From Eutrophocola sp965661105 (GTDB lineage Bacteria; Pseudomonadota; Gammaproteobacteria; Pseudomonadales; Pseudohongiellaceae), in the NCBI GenBank assembly GCA_965661105.1, contig CBFICR010000002.1, forward strand, positions 1 to 64,000: a DNA stretch of 64,000 bases, read 5' to 3'. The notes beneath the pieces are model-generated. The model made no database searches, had not been told where the DNA came from, and worked only from the letters and a program-made list of their open reading frames with translations. Of the stretch, positions 53,859 to 63,501 are shown one piece after another; position 1 is the stretch's first letter, and every line of letters starts with the position of its first letter. Position numbers and translations under genes: made by a program.

Positions 53859-54638
53859 TCAGCGTGGTTTCTGGAATATCAATACCGCCCTGTCAGTTCC
53901 CCCGCGCATTCCTGGTGAGAAAACCATTGCGCTTCTGTCATCTTCAGGATTAGCCAGGATGTCGCTATCCAGCAAGAGTGTAAAGCCTGCAGCGGTGATT
54001 TCATCAATGATGGCTTCCTTGCCGATGCGATGAATGGTCGTACTATCGCGCCAGCCAGATCCATCTTCAGCCAAATGATCAACGATCACGTATTTGCCGC
54101 CTGACTTAAGGGCAGAAAATACCTTTGAGTTCATTGCCCCTGTATCCACATCCAGCCCTTGCAGATCATGGTAATAAAGGACGTTATAGACAGCGTCCAG
54201 CCCTGAAGGAAAACTGATTTCACTGTAATGGACAATATGATACTCGGCATTCCCGTTGGCATCGGCAAATGCCTGACCAGCTTTGCCTACATTACCGTCA
54301 CTGAATGCTGCCAGGTAAGGCATGTCATACATTTCCACCTTACCGGTGGGGCCTACTGCCTCTACCAGCATTGGCGTGTAGTACTGGCCAAATGTGCTGA
54401 TTTCAGCCACATGATCGCCCTCATTTAAATCCGCCAGGGTAAGTACCTCTGCGGGTAAACGCCCGGCATCTCTTGCAACTTGCTGCTCAGATCTGTTACC
54501 GGATTCAACTGCACGCTTGATATGGGCTGGTGTATTTGCTGGCACCACATAGTCCTGTGCCTGAGCATAAGAGGCTGGCAAGCTAATCGCCGCCAGAAAA
54601 GCTATAGGCAAAGCCCGCGAAAAAAGTGATGAGTTCAT
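53859..54638 (-). CDS. Exported methyltransferase-like protein
   Basis: This 259-residue protein has a clear signal peptide (SLFSRALPIAFLAAISLPASYAQA) followed by a class I methyltransferase-like fold of the COG4798 type. The segment HVAEISTFGQYYTPMLVEAV occupies the SAM-binding motif I position but lacks the GxGxG pattern. KVEMYDMP, LDAVYNVLYYHDL and GGKYVIVDHLAEDGSGW fit motifs II, IV and the following strand. Related exported proteins are common in marine bacteria and have no known substrate. SAM is not expected in the periplasm, so catalysis is doubtful. Confidence 0.8.
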   Translation of the reverse strand: MNSSLFSRALPIAFLAAISLPASYAQAQDYVVPANTPAHIKRAVESGNRSEQQVARDAGRLPAEVLTLADLNEGDHVAEISTFGQYYTPMLVEAVGPTGKVEMYDMPYLAAFSDGNVGKAGQAFADANGNAEYHIVHYSEISFPSGLDAVYNVLYYHDLQGLDVDTGAMNSKVFSALKSGGKYVIVDHLAEDGSGWRDSTTIHRIGKEAIIDEITAAGFTLLLDSDILANPEDDRSAMVFSPGMRGGTDRAVLIFQKPR

Positions 54639-54809
54639 TTAAATACCTCTCCAAGGAAAAAAATCGAGTAGATAGTTTTTGAGTCTACACATAATAAATC
54701 CCCGAAAATAGTATTATCCCGGGGATTTATTATTCAGATAGAACAACGTGTTACTTGAAGTTTACCGGTTTATTCAAGACCCGGAGCTAACTGTTAAGTC
54801 AGGTTTCAA

Positions 54810-56747
54810 CTAGTTGCTTAAGTCCAGTAACAATTTATTTAACTTATGGATATAGCTGGCAGGATCATCCAACTGTCCACCTTCTGCCAGACTCGCCTGA
54901 TCGAACAAAATAGACGCCAGATCATTAAAACGGTCTTCATCAGCTTCCTTATCAAGCTTCTCAATCAAGGGATGAGCTGGATTGATTTCAAAGTTTGGTT
55001 TGGTCTCAGGCATTGCCTGCCCGGCGGCCTCCATTAACTTTCGCATCTGTGCACCCATGTCATGTTCAGCAATAGAGAGACAGGCCGGCGAATCCGTCAG
55101 GCGGCTGGTTGTACGCACTTCGCCAACCTTGTCACCAATACTGTTTTTGAGACGCTCCAGTAAAGGTTCTGCTTTTTTGTCCTGCTCTTGCTGTTGTTTC
55201 TTGTCTTCTTCAGTATCAAGGTCGCCAAGGTCAAGTTCGCCTCTGGTGACGTCCTGGAATTGTTTTCCGTCAAATTCCATTAGATGACTGACAAACCATT
55301 CATCAACCCGATCCGTCATCAACAATACTTCTATGCCTTTCTTTCTGAAAACTTCAAGATGAGGGCTGTTCTTGACAGTATTAAAGGATTCGCCAGCTAT
55401 GTAATAGATTTTCGACTGTCCCTCATGCATACGGGAGACATAATCCTCGAGGGATTGATCCTGACTTTTCTCTCCAGTGTGGGTTGAGGAAAACAGAAGT
55501 AATTTGGCGATTTTTTCCCTGTTAGCATAATCTTCCGCCGGGCCTTCTTTAAGTACCTGGCCAAACTCATTCCAGAATTTCTGATAATTTTCCTTGTCTT
55601 TCTTTTTAAGCTTACTGAGCATATCCAGCACGCGTTTGGTCAGCGCACTTTTCATGGAATCCACTGCCGGATCTTTCTGCAGGATCTCTCGACTTACATT
55701 CAGACTGATATCATTGGAATCAATAACACCTTTGACAAAGCGCAAATACAGGGGTAAAAATTGCTCTGCGTCATCCATAATGAAAACACGCTGCACATAC
55801 AGTTTAAGGCCGCGAACGGCATCCCTGTTCCACATATCAAAGGGAGCGCGTGATGGCAGATAGAGCAGACTGGTGTACTCGAGTTTGCCTTCTACCTTAT
55901 TGTGGCTCCAACTCAGAGGATCATCAAAATCGTGACTTATATGCTTGTAAAATTCCTTATATTCTTCATCCTTAAGCTCAGTCCTGGGTCGTGTCCATAA
56001 GGCAAGCGCGCTATTTACGGATTCATATTCAGGTGCATTCTTTTGTTTTTTGTCTGTCTTATCCTTCCCTGCCTCGTCTTCGGCATTTGTAGCCGGTTCA
56101 TCTTTCAGCATCATTACAGGGATCGAGATATGGTCAGCGTATTTCCTGACAATTCCACGCAGCCGGTAACTTTCAGCAAATTCTTTTTCTTCTTTTTTAA
56201 GGTGCAGAACAATTTTAGTGCCTCGATCTGCTTTAGCCACATTTTGAATATTGAAATCTGACTCACCGGAAGATTCCCACATCACGCCTTCTTCAGCTGG
56301 AACCCCTGCTTTACGGCTATAGACCTCTACCTTATCAGCCACTATAAACGCCGAATAAAAACCTACGCCAAATTGACCAATCAGGTTGGAGTCCTTTTTT
56401 TCATCACCGGTGAGTGATTCAAGAAACTGGGCCGTTCCGGATTTTGCGATAGTACCGAGATTTTCAATAATTTCATCGCGACTCATTCCTATGCCATTAT
56501 CAGAAATGGTGATGGTTTTTTGCTTGGCGTCAAAATCAACCAGTATTTTCAATTCCGGGTCTTCTTCCAATAATGCCGAATTGGCAAGAGAGGCAAAACG
56601 TAGTTTGTCTGCCGCATCCGAAGCATTTGAAATCAGTTCTCTTAGAAAAATTTCCTTATTGCTATAAAGGGAATGGATCATCAAATGAAGCAGTTGTTTT
56701 GCTTCAGTCTGGAACCCCATTGTTTCTTTTTTGACTTGTGCTCCCAT
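54810..56747 (-). CDS. htpG: Chaperone HtpG (Hsp90 family)
   Basis: This ATP-dependent chaperone (about 645 residues) has the GHKL ATPase motifs FLRELISNASDAADKLRF, DNGIGMSRDEI and GQFGVGFYSAFIVADKVEV, then the middle and C-terminal dimerisation domains. The start at 56747 is preferred because GGAG lies upstream and the N-terminus then matches the family. A longer frame from 56789 also exists. Confidence 0.97.
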   Translation of the reverse strand: MGAQVKKETMGFQTEAKQLLHLMIHSLYSNKEIFLRELISNASDAADKLRFASLANSALLEEDPELKILVDFDAKQKTITISDNGIGMSRDEIIENLGTIAKSGTAQFLESLTGDEKKDSNLIGQFGVGFYSAFIVADKVEVYSRKAGVPAEEGVMWESSGESDFNIQNVAKADRGTKIVLHLKKEEKEFAESYRLRGIVRKYADHISIPVMMLKDEPATNAEDEAGKDKTDKKQKNAPEYESVNSALALWTRPRTELKDEEYKEFYKHISHDFDDPLSWSHNKVEGKLEYTSLLYLPSRAPFDMWNRDAVRGLKLYVQRVFIMDDAEQFLPLYLRFVKGVIDSNDISLNVSREILQKDPAVDSMKSALTKRVLDMLSKLKKKDKENYQKFWNEFGQVLKEGPAEDYANREKIAKLLLFSSTHTGEKSQDQSLEDYVSRMHEGQSKIYYIAGESFNTVKNSPHLEVFRKKGIEVLLMTDRVDEWFVSHLMEFDGKQFQDVTRGELDLGDLDTEEDKKQQQEQDKKAEPLLERLKNSIGDKVGEVRTTSRLTDSPACLSIAEHDMGAQMRKLMEAAGQAMPETKPNFEINPAHPLIEKLDKEADEDRFNDLASILFDQASLAEGGQLDDPASYIHKLNKLLLDLSN

Positions 56748-56818
56748 GTTTTTTGCTTCTCCAATTGGAATGTCAGTTAGTCCCCTCATAATGAGGGCAG
56801 ATCGGGTTTTTTCAAGGC

Positions 56819-56846
56819 AAAAAAAAACGCACCTTGCGATGCGTTT
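56819..56846 (-). terminator. Terminator of the TonB2 operon
   Basis: On the minus strand AAAACGCA and TGCGTTTT pair around an 8-base loop, and the T run extends to eight or nine bases. It follows the TPR gene by about 60 bases and precedes htpG. Confidence 0.85.
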
Positions 56847-56904
56847 TCGAACAACTTACAGCTTTATAGTTATTATTGTTCTAGCTTTAAATCTTGATAA
56901 TATT

Positions 56905-58290
56905 CTAGCGGAAATATTCTGCCAAATCACGGCGTTGACGCTGTAAGGTCTCATAGCGTTGCTTTTCTCTGCCCAGAACCGTAATCCAGGTATCCGCTGT
57001 ATCTTCACTGCGCTCATCACGTCTGGCCGCACGCGCCGCTTCCAGACCTTCATCGTAACGATTCAGTTCCATATACGCTCTGGCCAGTGACAGATAAACC
57101 TGATCAGGACGATCCAGTTCGCCTTTTTCAAGAGCCCTGTCAAAAGCATCAATGGATTTTTCAAATTCTCCCATGGTGGAATATATTCTTCCCAGACGGG
57201 CATAATTTTCACCATCTTCAGACAACTCCGCCGCCCTTTCCAGAGGTTCAGCTGCTTTGGCATCCTCTCTAGCAATCTGGTAACAGGTTGAAAGGAAAGA
57301 GAGGTTGCCTTCATCTTCTTCAATGATGCCATCAGACATCCCTTTTTCCATAACGCGTGCACAACCATAAGGGTAGTCATTGTTATAGAGCTGGGCAGCA
57401 AAATTCACCAATTGTGAATCAGAATCCAGATAGCCGGCAGCATTAGTCACATAATAAGACTGTGCCTGCTCCTGAAAGCGCTCTATTTGTCCCAATACTG
57501 CAGGTAAGAGTGTCCAGTCATTGGGTTCATTAAACAGGACTACAGACTCTCTGAGGACCTGGTAGGCTTTAACATAATCTTCAACATTGAAGTACAGGGC
57601 ACGCAACAGGTCATAGGTATTTTTGGAAATATCCTCATTCTTGGCGCGCTTGATTTCCATATTTCTCAGAATATAGGGAATCGCTTCCGCATATTGTTCC
57701 ATCTGGTAATAGGCGGTACCGATGCGGAAATACACATCGTCGTTTGGTTCCAGGGCAATTTCGTTGTACTCCAGGAATAGCTCTATCGCTTCAGGAAACT
57801 GTTCCTGAACATAATAGAGAGACCCCAGATAGAACATGGAGGTTTCCAGTTGTTCCTGGTTCAAGCCTTCAATCAGCAGAATCTGACGATAGGATTCGAT
57901 AGCCTGCTCATAATCTTCCTGGACCTGGTAAATATTCGCGTAAAACTGCCACATGACGAATTTTTCGCGGTCATTGAGGCGATCACGGTCAAAATCTTCC
58001 TTGATTTCAGCCAGCACAGCCAGTGCTTCATCAAATTGCTCCATATCGCGAAGTTCCATGACTTCGTTTATACGGGTAAATACACGACGCCCCAGGGTCT
58101 GCGATGAACGCGCTTCCGGGGGGGCACGACGACCCTCTTCTTCTTCCTCGGCCGCTAGAAGCTGTGTATTTTTGATAAGTCCTGGTGCTGTGGAATTTAC
58201 AAAAAACGGTACTGCCATAACCGTAGCAACCAACAAAGCAAACCCGGTAATTTTCAGCAGACTGTACGAAATAGTATTACGTGTCATCAT
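56905..58290 (-). CDS. TPR protein of the TonB2 operon
   Basis: This protein of about 461 residues has an N-terminal membrane anchor or signal (FALLVATVMAVPFFV) and a chain of tetratricopeptide units from about residue 80 to the end (for example YANIYQVQEDYEQAIESYRQ and YARLGRIYSTMGEFEKSIDA). It is the last gene of the DUF3450-TtpC-ExbB-ExbD-TonB set. TPR proteins at this place are known in Vibrio and Shewanella TonB2 loci, where they help assembly. The ATG at 58290 has AAGG 7 bases upstream. A GTG at 58335 lies against the tonB stop and is less likely. Confidence 0.88.
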   Translation of the reverse strand: MMTRNTISYSLLKITGFALLVATVMAVPFFVNSTAPGLIKNTQLLAAEEEEEGRRAPPEARSSQTLGRRVFTRINEVMELRDMEQFDEALAVLAEIKEDFDRDRLNDREKFVMWQFYANIYQVQEDYEQAIESYRQILLIEGLNQEQLETSMFYLGSLYYVQEQFPEAIELFLEYNEIALEPNDDVYFRIGTAYYQMEQYAEAIPYILRNMEIKRAKNEDISKNTYDLLRALYFNVEDYVKAYQVLRESVVLFNEPNDWTLLPAVLGQIERFQEQAQSYYVTNAAGYLDSDSQLVNFAAQLYNNDYPYGCARVMEKGMSDGIIEEDEGNLSFLSTCYQIAREDAKAAEPLERAAELSEDGENYARLGRIYSTMGEFEKSIDAFDRALEKGELDRPDQVYLSLARAYMELNRYDEGLEAARAARRDERSEDTADTWITVLGREKQRYETLQRQRRDLAEYFR

Positions 58291-58335
58291 TCTATGCCTT
58301 CTTATGCTTTCTATCCCTTGTATCTTTTGGGTCAC

Positions 58336-58953
58336 TTATTCATCAGCCAGATTGTAACGGAAAAGATACCTGACACCTGGAACAGCTACTGGCTGCCCGT
58401 CTTCAACGGCCGCATTAAACTTAAAGCGGGATACAGCGCGTCGCGATGCGGAATCAAATATATTTTGAGGATCAGCGTCTATCACTTCAATCGATTCTTC
58501 ATCTACTGTCCCCTGGGCTGTTACTGTGAAGGACACAAGGCACCAGCCTTCAATCCCTCTGGAAGCAGCTCGTTGGGGATACTGCGGCTGTATAGTTACA
58601 ATTGGCAGCATTTCCGAATCACTTGCTGAAATTGAGGCGCTGTTATTCAGGCCGCCCATATCAACCTCGACACGGGAAATATTCAGCCCTTCGCCAGTAG
58701 GCGCATCCAAAGAGATATCAGGCTCGGGGAGATCCGGAATTTCTTCAGGAACATCCGGCTCTTCCGGCTTGGGTTGTTGACGCTGAACTTCAAGTTCAAT
58801 GTCAGGCATGGTGATATCTGCAATTTTACGCGCTTCCCCTTTTTCCGGTTCTGTAGCATCCATGGAAATCAGGAACTGCATCAAAAAGAACAGAGAAAAG
58901 GTGACCGCGGAAGCAAATACAACCGCAAATCCTATATTGAATAATCTAATCAT
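58336..58953 (-). CDS. tonB2: TonB-like energy transducer (TonB2 type)
   Basis: This 205-residue protein has an N-terminal membrane helix (about 8-28), a Pro/Glu-rich periplasmic spacer (PKPEEPDVPEEIPDLPEPD) and a C-terminal TonB domain (about 115-200; PQYPQRAASRGIEGWCLVSF). It couples inner-membrane proton flow to outer-membrane receptors. It starts 3 bases after exbD. It is shorter than classical TonB, as for the TonB2 group. Confidence 0.93.
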   Translation of the reverse strand: MIRLFNIGFAVVFASAVTFSLFFLMQFLISMDATEPEKGEARKIADITMPDIELEVQRQQPKPEEPDVPEEIPDLPEPDISLDAPTGEGLNISRVEVDMGGLNNSASISASDSEMLPIVTIQPQYPQRAASRGIEGWCLVSFTVTAQGTVDEESIEVIDADPQNIFDSASRRAVSRFKFNAAVEDGQPVAVPGVRYLFRYNLADE

Positions 58954-58956
58954 GAT

Positions 58957-59361
58957 TTATTCCTCTGCAGCAATCTGTGTGCAACTTGCTTGGGATTCAC
59001 GAGCGGCAGTCATTATCATCAAGACATACTCATTGGGTGCATTCTGGTCGGCCTGAATAACAACACAGGCATTGGGAGTTTCAGCCAGACGCTGCTCAAT
59101 GCGTAACCGCAAGTTTCTGGGAGGGATAATGTCGCCATCCATCCACATTTCACCTATGGGTGATATAGCCATCAAAATCGGCTCACCTGAGGTGGGTTCT
59201 ACGGTAGAGGCTTCCGGGTAATTAACTTCATACCCGGCTTCCTTTACAAATACTGACGTTACAATGAAGAAAATGAGCAGAATGAAAACCACATCCAGCA
59301 TCGGCGTCAGGTCAATCTCACCTGCTTGCTCATCATCTTTATCTCTTGCAAAACTTTTCAT
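58957..59361 (-). CDS. exbD2: ExbD-like proton channel subunit
   Basis: This 134-residue protein has one membrane helix with the essential Asp in LTPMLDVVFILLIFFIVTSV (near 20-39) and a periplasmic domain. It forms the proton pore with ExbB. The gene follows exbB by 29 bases. Confidence 0.95.
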   Translation of the reverse strand: MKSFARDKDDEQAGEIDLTPMLDVVFILLIFFIVTSVFVKEAGYEVNYPEASTVEPTSGEPILMAISPIGEMWMDGDIIPPRNLRLRIEQRLAETPNACVVIQADQNAPNEYVLMIMTAARESQASCTQIAAEE

Positions 59362-59390
59362 AAGATTTCCTGCGTTACATTCTCAGGTGA

Positions 59391-59924
59391 TCAGGCGTGA
59401 TGGATTTCAAGATGATCTTCCAACAAACGCAGTTCCCGGTTAGTCCTGACTTTCAGGATGTTACTGGCAAAAATACCAGACAAGGCACCCACCATTCCCG
59501 CCATTGTGGGAATGGTAGCCCTGGCAACACCACCAGACATTTGCTTGGCGTCACCACCACCAGTTACAGCCATGACATAGAAAACCTCAATCATGCCTGT
59601 AACGGTACCCAGTAATCCGAATAACGGACAAACAACTACCAGCACTTCGATCAAAGGAATCGTAGACTTGAGGTCTAACGTCACTCGAGAGATCAATTGC
59701 TGCCTGATTGCATGAGCATTCCAGGATTTCTTGTCAACTCTGGCTTCCCATTCGGATAAAGCCGCAACCACATTCTTCTTGTGGATAGTTCGAAGAAACC
59801 AGAAACGCTCAATCATCAGGCTCCATTTCACAAAGAGCAAAAGGGCAATAAAGTTAAGGACGGGACCACCTCTCTCCATAAAGACATCGATGGTCTCCCA
59901 ACTTTCACTTAATGCTTCAAACAT
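59391..59924 (-). CDS. exbB2: ExbB/TolQ-family proton channel subunit
   Basis: This 177-residue inner-membrane protein is the short ExbB form. It has three membrane helices and the family block LVVVCPLFGLLGTVTGMIEV and ARATIPTMAGMVGALSGIF. It partners ExbD and TonB encoded next to it. Confidence 0.95.
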   Translation of the reverse strand: MFEALSESWETIDVFMERGGPVLNFIALLLFVKWSLMIERFWFLRTIHKKNVVAALSEWEARVDKKSWNAHAIRQQLISRVTLDLKSTIPLIEVLVVVCPLFGLLGTVTGMIEVFYVMAVTGGGDAKQMSGGVARATIPTMAGMVGALSGIFASNILKVRTNRELRLLEDHLEIHHA

Positions 59925-59963
59925 AAGCCATTCTCCAGCTTTATTAATTGCCTAGTGTTTAGC

Positions 59964-61355
59964 TTAAGCTTTGCCGCCTGCGGCTTCGGCACGTCTGGCA
60001 ATAATACCTGTAGCTTGCTCTTCAAGTACCTGTATCACACCGTCGCTACGTGATTTCACAATAGTGTGGAACACGATGGTCGGAATCGCGACAACAATAC
60101 CCAGAACCGTGGTTACCAGGGCACCTGAAATACCACCAGCCATGATCTGTGGATCACCAGTACCAAACAGTGTAATGGCCTGGAACACAGTGATCATACC
60201 GGTAACTGTACCCAGCAGACCGCCAAGAGGGGCAACCGTTGCAATAATCTTCAGCAGAGTGAGGAACCTTTCCAGAGCCGGCGTTTCCAGCAGGATGGCT
60301 TCACCCAGTTTAAGCTCAAGGGTTTCAATATCCATGTTCTTGTCAGCGTTATAAACAGACAGAACACGACCAAGAGGATTGTTTTTGTTCGGATTGTCCG
60401 GATTTTTCAACTGACGTTTCACTTTACCGCTAACAATGGAAAGCGTGATCATTCGTTCAACAGCCAGCAAGGTCGCAAACAGACCAACAAAGATAATGAT
60501 CTGGCCGATAGTTCTACCCTGCTCCCAGTATCTTTCCTGGAATGAAGGTGAACTAATCAGAGCTGCCAGGTAGGAACCACCAGTAGGACCAGTTGGGTCA
60601 ATACCAACCATAGTGAAACCGCCTGAGGCTGACTGAATGGCAGCAGCAGTATCAGTGTATCGAGCAGGCTGGCTTGGCAGTACGCTCAAACGTTTGGTAT
60701 TCGGATCAAATTCCAGATACTGACCATCGGAAACGATGTTGTAGGAACCTACACGAACTACTTCCTGCTGACTCTGGGTACCGTCAGGTTGAGCAACCTG
60801 AGTAGTAAAACGGGTCACATTGGCTGATTCAGTCATTTCCTGTAACAGGTAGAACCAGAGTCTTTCAAGTTGTTCAATACTTGGCAGCTGGGATTCATCG
60901 CCCATAATACCGGCAAGCTCGGTAAGAAAGTCTCCACGACCCGGGAATTGGGCTGAAATCAATGAAGCTTCGAACTGGCTGCGGGTATCACCCACGACAC
61001 CGGCTACGGTACCAAATAATTCATCAAGATCACCAAGGCGTTCCTGCAAGGTTTCAAAACGCTGGGCTTTAGTGATTTCATTTTCGTTATAGGTGTTTTC
61101 AAGATCAACCGAGATGCGCTCTTCAGCTTCACGACGCTCAACCATTTCATTGAGAAGCGCCTGCTGCTGGTTAACATTCGATTGGAATTGAGCTTCACGC
61201 TGGCGATGCTCTTCCGTTTCACTAAGCCGGGCCTGTTCAACAAGACTTAACAGCTCAGAAAGATTTGCTGCCTGCTGCTGGCCGAAAGATAGCGAAGCTG
61301 AAAGACATAGCAATGTCGTTGTAATTGTCGTAGTAAAAATCTTTGCAAATTTCAT
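59964..61355 (-). CDS. ttpC: TtpC-like MotA/TolQ/ExbB-family protein
   Basis: This 463-residue protein has a signal peptide, a periplasmic coiled-coil region (about 28-140), a linker with beta segments, a membrane helix near 270-290, and a C-terminal MotA/TolQ/ExbB domain with IATVAPLGGLLGTVTGMITV and GGISGALVTTVLGIVVAIP. This matches TtpC, the extra component of TonB2 systems in Vibrio. The spacing to DUF3450 is 6 bases. Confidence 0.94.
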   Translation of the reverse strand: MKFAKIFTTTITTTLLCLSASLSFGQQQAANLSELLSLVEQARLSETEEHRQREAQFQSNVNQQQALLNEMVERREAEERISVDLENTYNENEITKAQRFETLQERLGDLDELFGTVAGVVGDTRSQFEASLISAQFPGRGDFLTELAGIMGDESQLPSIEQLERLWFYLLQEMTESANVTRFTTQVAQPDGTQSQQEVVRVGSYNIVSDGQYLEFDPNTKRLSVLPSQPARYTDTAAAIQSASGGFTMVGIDPTGPTGGSYLAALISSPSFQERYWEQGRTIGQIIIFVGLFATLLAVERMITLSIVSGKVKRQLKNPDNPNKNNPLGRVLSVYNADKNMDIETLELKLGEAILLETPALERFLTLLKIIATVAPLGGLLGTVTGMITVFQAITLFGTGDPQIMAGGISGALVTTVLGIVVAIPTIVFHTIVKSRSDGVIQVLEEQATGIIARRAEAAGGKA

Positions 61356-61361
61356 TGTTGC

Positions 61362-62156
61362 TTACTCCGGCGCAGGAATAGGTAATTCAAGGATCTCAAG
61401 AGTGGCCAGGTTCTGGGCCATCCTGATAGCGTTAGCGACAGGGCGACGATAATCATCATCCAGGGTTACCCACTGGTTAGATGTCTTGTCCCAAACACCT
61501 GTCTCGGTCTGGTCACTTGTCTGATATAACAAGGCAACTCTACCAACACGCAAGATATCCACGTCTCGTTCAGTGCCACCGATTTCAAGTGAATCTGTGT
61601 AATGCTGCATAACCCTGCCGTAATTGATTTCCTGCTGATAGGCAGCAAGGACCAGACGGAATTTTTCAGCAACGTTCACACTTGAATCATCAAATGTGTC
61701 ACGAATCAGGTTCAGGCGCGCCTGTCTTTCACTGATCAGGAATGGAAGATCCAGCTCAACGAACTGCTCCAGAGCAACCATCATCCTTTCCATCAGGGGT
61801 GGAACCTGTCTCTGCAGAGCGGCAGCATCCTCAATGGATCTGTCATACTGTGCAATAGTTCTTTCCTGCTCAGCAATAGTCCTGCGATAGCTCGCATTAT
61901 AGACTTCCAGGCCATCGACGACTTTTGCTACGTCACGATATTCCTGAAGAATCTCATCTGCTTCGTCTGAAAGCTGGTTGATGCGAACCTGTGCCTGGGC
62001 AGCTGATGCAATTGCTTCACCTGCCATGGCGTTTGCTCTGTCAATAATACTGGTATCGATAACAGTGTCCTGTGCAGAAGCAGTGCCGAAACCCAGTACC
62101 ATTGGCAGCATTAATAAAGGAACAAGTATCCCTTGCTTGAAACGATGGTAGTTCAT
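61362..62156 (-). CDS. DUF3450 periplasmic coiled-coil protein
   Basis: This protein of about 264 residues has a signal peptide (LLMLPMVLGFGTASA) and a long coiled coil (about 40-130; IRMNQ-type heptads such as AEQERTIAQYDRSIEDAAAL), matching DUF3450. The family regularly opens TtpC-ExbB-ExbD-TonB operons. Its function is unknown, probably a periplasmic partner of TtpC. ATG 62156 is preferred over GTG 62168 because GGGA lies 6 bases upstream. Confidence 0.92.
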   Translation of the reverse strand: MNYHRFKQGILVPLLMLPMVLGFGTASAQDTVIDTSIIDRANAMAGEAIASAAQAQVRINQLSDEADEILQEYRDVAKVVDGLEVYNASYRRTIAEQERTIAQYDRSIEDAAALQRQVPPLMERMMVALEQFVELDLPFLISERQARLNLIRDTFDDSSVNVAEKFRLVLAAYQQEINYGRVMQHYTDSLEIGGTERDVDILRVGRVALLYQTSDQTETGVWDKTSNQWVTLDDDYRRPVANAIRMAQNLATLEILELPIPAPE

Positions 62157-62628
62157 GTGTAGTCCCACTTATTTAAAAAAAATTCTAATAAAAGATGAGC
62201 AGACCTTCGATCACCCATCCCACATCCAACTATTTAGCCTAGAATAAATTCAAGTTTATCTCAGCAGATAAATACTTGGATGTAGAAAAGCACTAAAAGT
62301 CTAATCGAAAGGTAAAACCCTATTATTTAAAATAGCCAACAATAATTAATAACAATAATTAATATTGACAGACCATAATTTTATAAACTCGGTATTCTCA
62401 ACTCATCCTTGAATAAAGCCCTTCTATCCCTAAGGCGGATCAGCATATCAAATACTGGTGCCAGATTGAACACCTTAATAGTTAAAAAATCAAAGCATTT
62501 CTAACATCAAGACATGTGTTTTCAAGAAGCTTGGGAAATGCTCGGTTAAGTGGCTTTGCGCCCCAAAAGGAGGCGCTAAAACCCGCTATTTTCAGCAATT
62601 AAAGTGACTCTCTGGTCAGTTCCCTTGT
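62157..62628. other. Gene-free region upstream of the TonB2 operon
   Basis: These 472 bases lie upstream of the DUF3450 gene and downstream of sucD. They are AT-rich. A 13-bp direct repeat AACAATAATTAAT occurs twice in tandem (62338-62363) and overlaps the near-palindrome CAATAATTAATATTG. No Fur box was found. No gene is supported. Confidence 0.45.
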
Positions 62629-63501
62629 TCACCAACCGGCGGCTTTTTTAAGGCCTTCACCAATCTCGGCAAGACTTCTGACGGTGGTAACACCGGCATC
62701 ATTTAGGGCGGCAAATTTTTCATCAGCAGTGCCTTTTCCACCAGAGATGATGGCGCCGGCATGACCCATGCGTTTTCCTGATGGCGCGGTAACCCCGGCA
62801 ATATAGGACACTACAGGCTTGCTGACATTGGTCTTGATAAACTGGGCAGCCTCTTCTTCAGCAGTCCCGCCAATTTCTCCAATCATAACGATGGCTTCGG
62901 TCTGATCATCTTTTTCGAGCAAGGCCAGAATATCAATAAAGTTTGAACCAGGAATAGGATCGCCTCCGATACCGACACAGGTGGACTGACCAAAACCATA
63001 ATCAGTGGTTTGTTTAACCGCTTCATAGGTTAATGTGCCGGAACGTGAAACTATGCCGACCTTACCCGGCAGGTGAATGTGACCTGGCATGATGCCAATT
63101 TTCGATTCGCCTGGCGTAATAACACCTGGACAATTTGGCCCGATAAGTCGCACACCCAGTTCATCACATTTGACTTTTACTTCCAGCATGTCGAGCGTAG
63201 GAATTCCTTCTGTAATACAGACAATAAGCTTTACACCCGCGAAAGCAGCTTCCAGAATTGAATCCTTGCAGAACGGTGCTGGAACGTAGATTACAGAAGC
63301 CTCTGCCTCGGTTTCAGCGACAGCCTCGCTCACAGTATTGAAGACAGGCAAATCAAGGTGTATCTGGCCTCCTTTTCCCGGAGTAACGCCGCCAACCATA
63401 TTGGTTCCGTACTCAATTGCCTGTTCTGAATGATAGGTTCCCTGGGAACCGGTAAAGCCCTGACAGATCACACGTGTTGATTTATTAATAAGAATACTCA
63501 T
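62629..63501 (-). CDS. sucD: Succinyl-CoA synthetase alpha subunit
   Basis: This 290-residue subunit contains the CoA-binding Rossmann domain (VICQGFTGSQGTYHSEQAI) and the phosphorylated His in GKRMGHAGAIISGGKG. It joins SucC to make succinate and ATP or GTP. The start overlaps the sucC stop as TAATG. Confidence 0.98.
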   Translation of the reverse strand: MSILINKSTRVICQGFTGSQGTYHSEQAIEYGTNMVGGVTPGKGGQIHLDLPVFNTVSEAVAETEAEASVIYVPAPFCKDSILEAAFAGVKLIVCITEGIPTLDMLEVKVKCDELGVRLIGPNCPGVITPGESKIGIMPGHIHLPGKVGIVSRSGTLTYEAVKQTTDYGFGQSTCVGIGGDPIPGSNFIDILALLEKDDQTEAIVMIGEIGGTAEEEAAQFIKTNVSKPVVSYIAGVTAPSGKRMGHAGAIISGGKGTADEKFAALNDAGVTTVRSLAEIGEGLKKAAGW

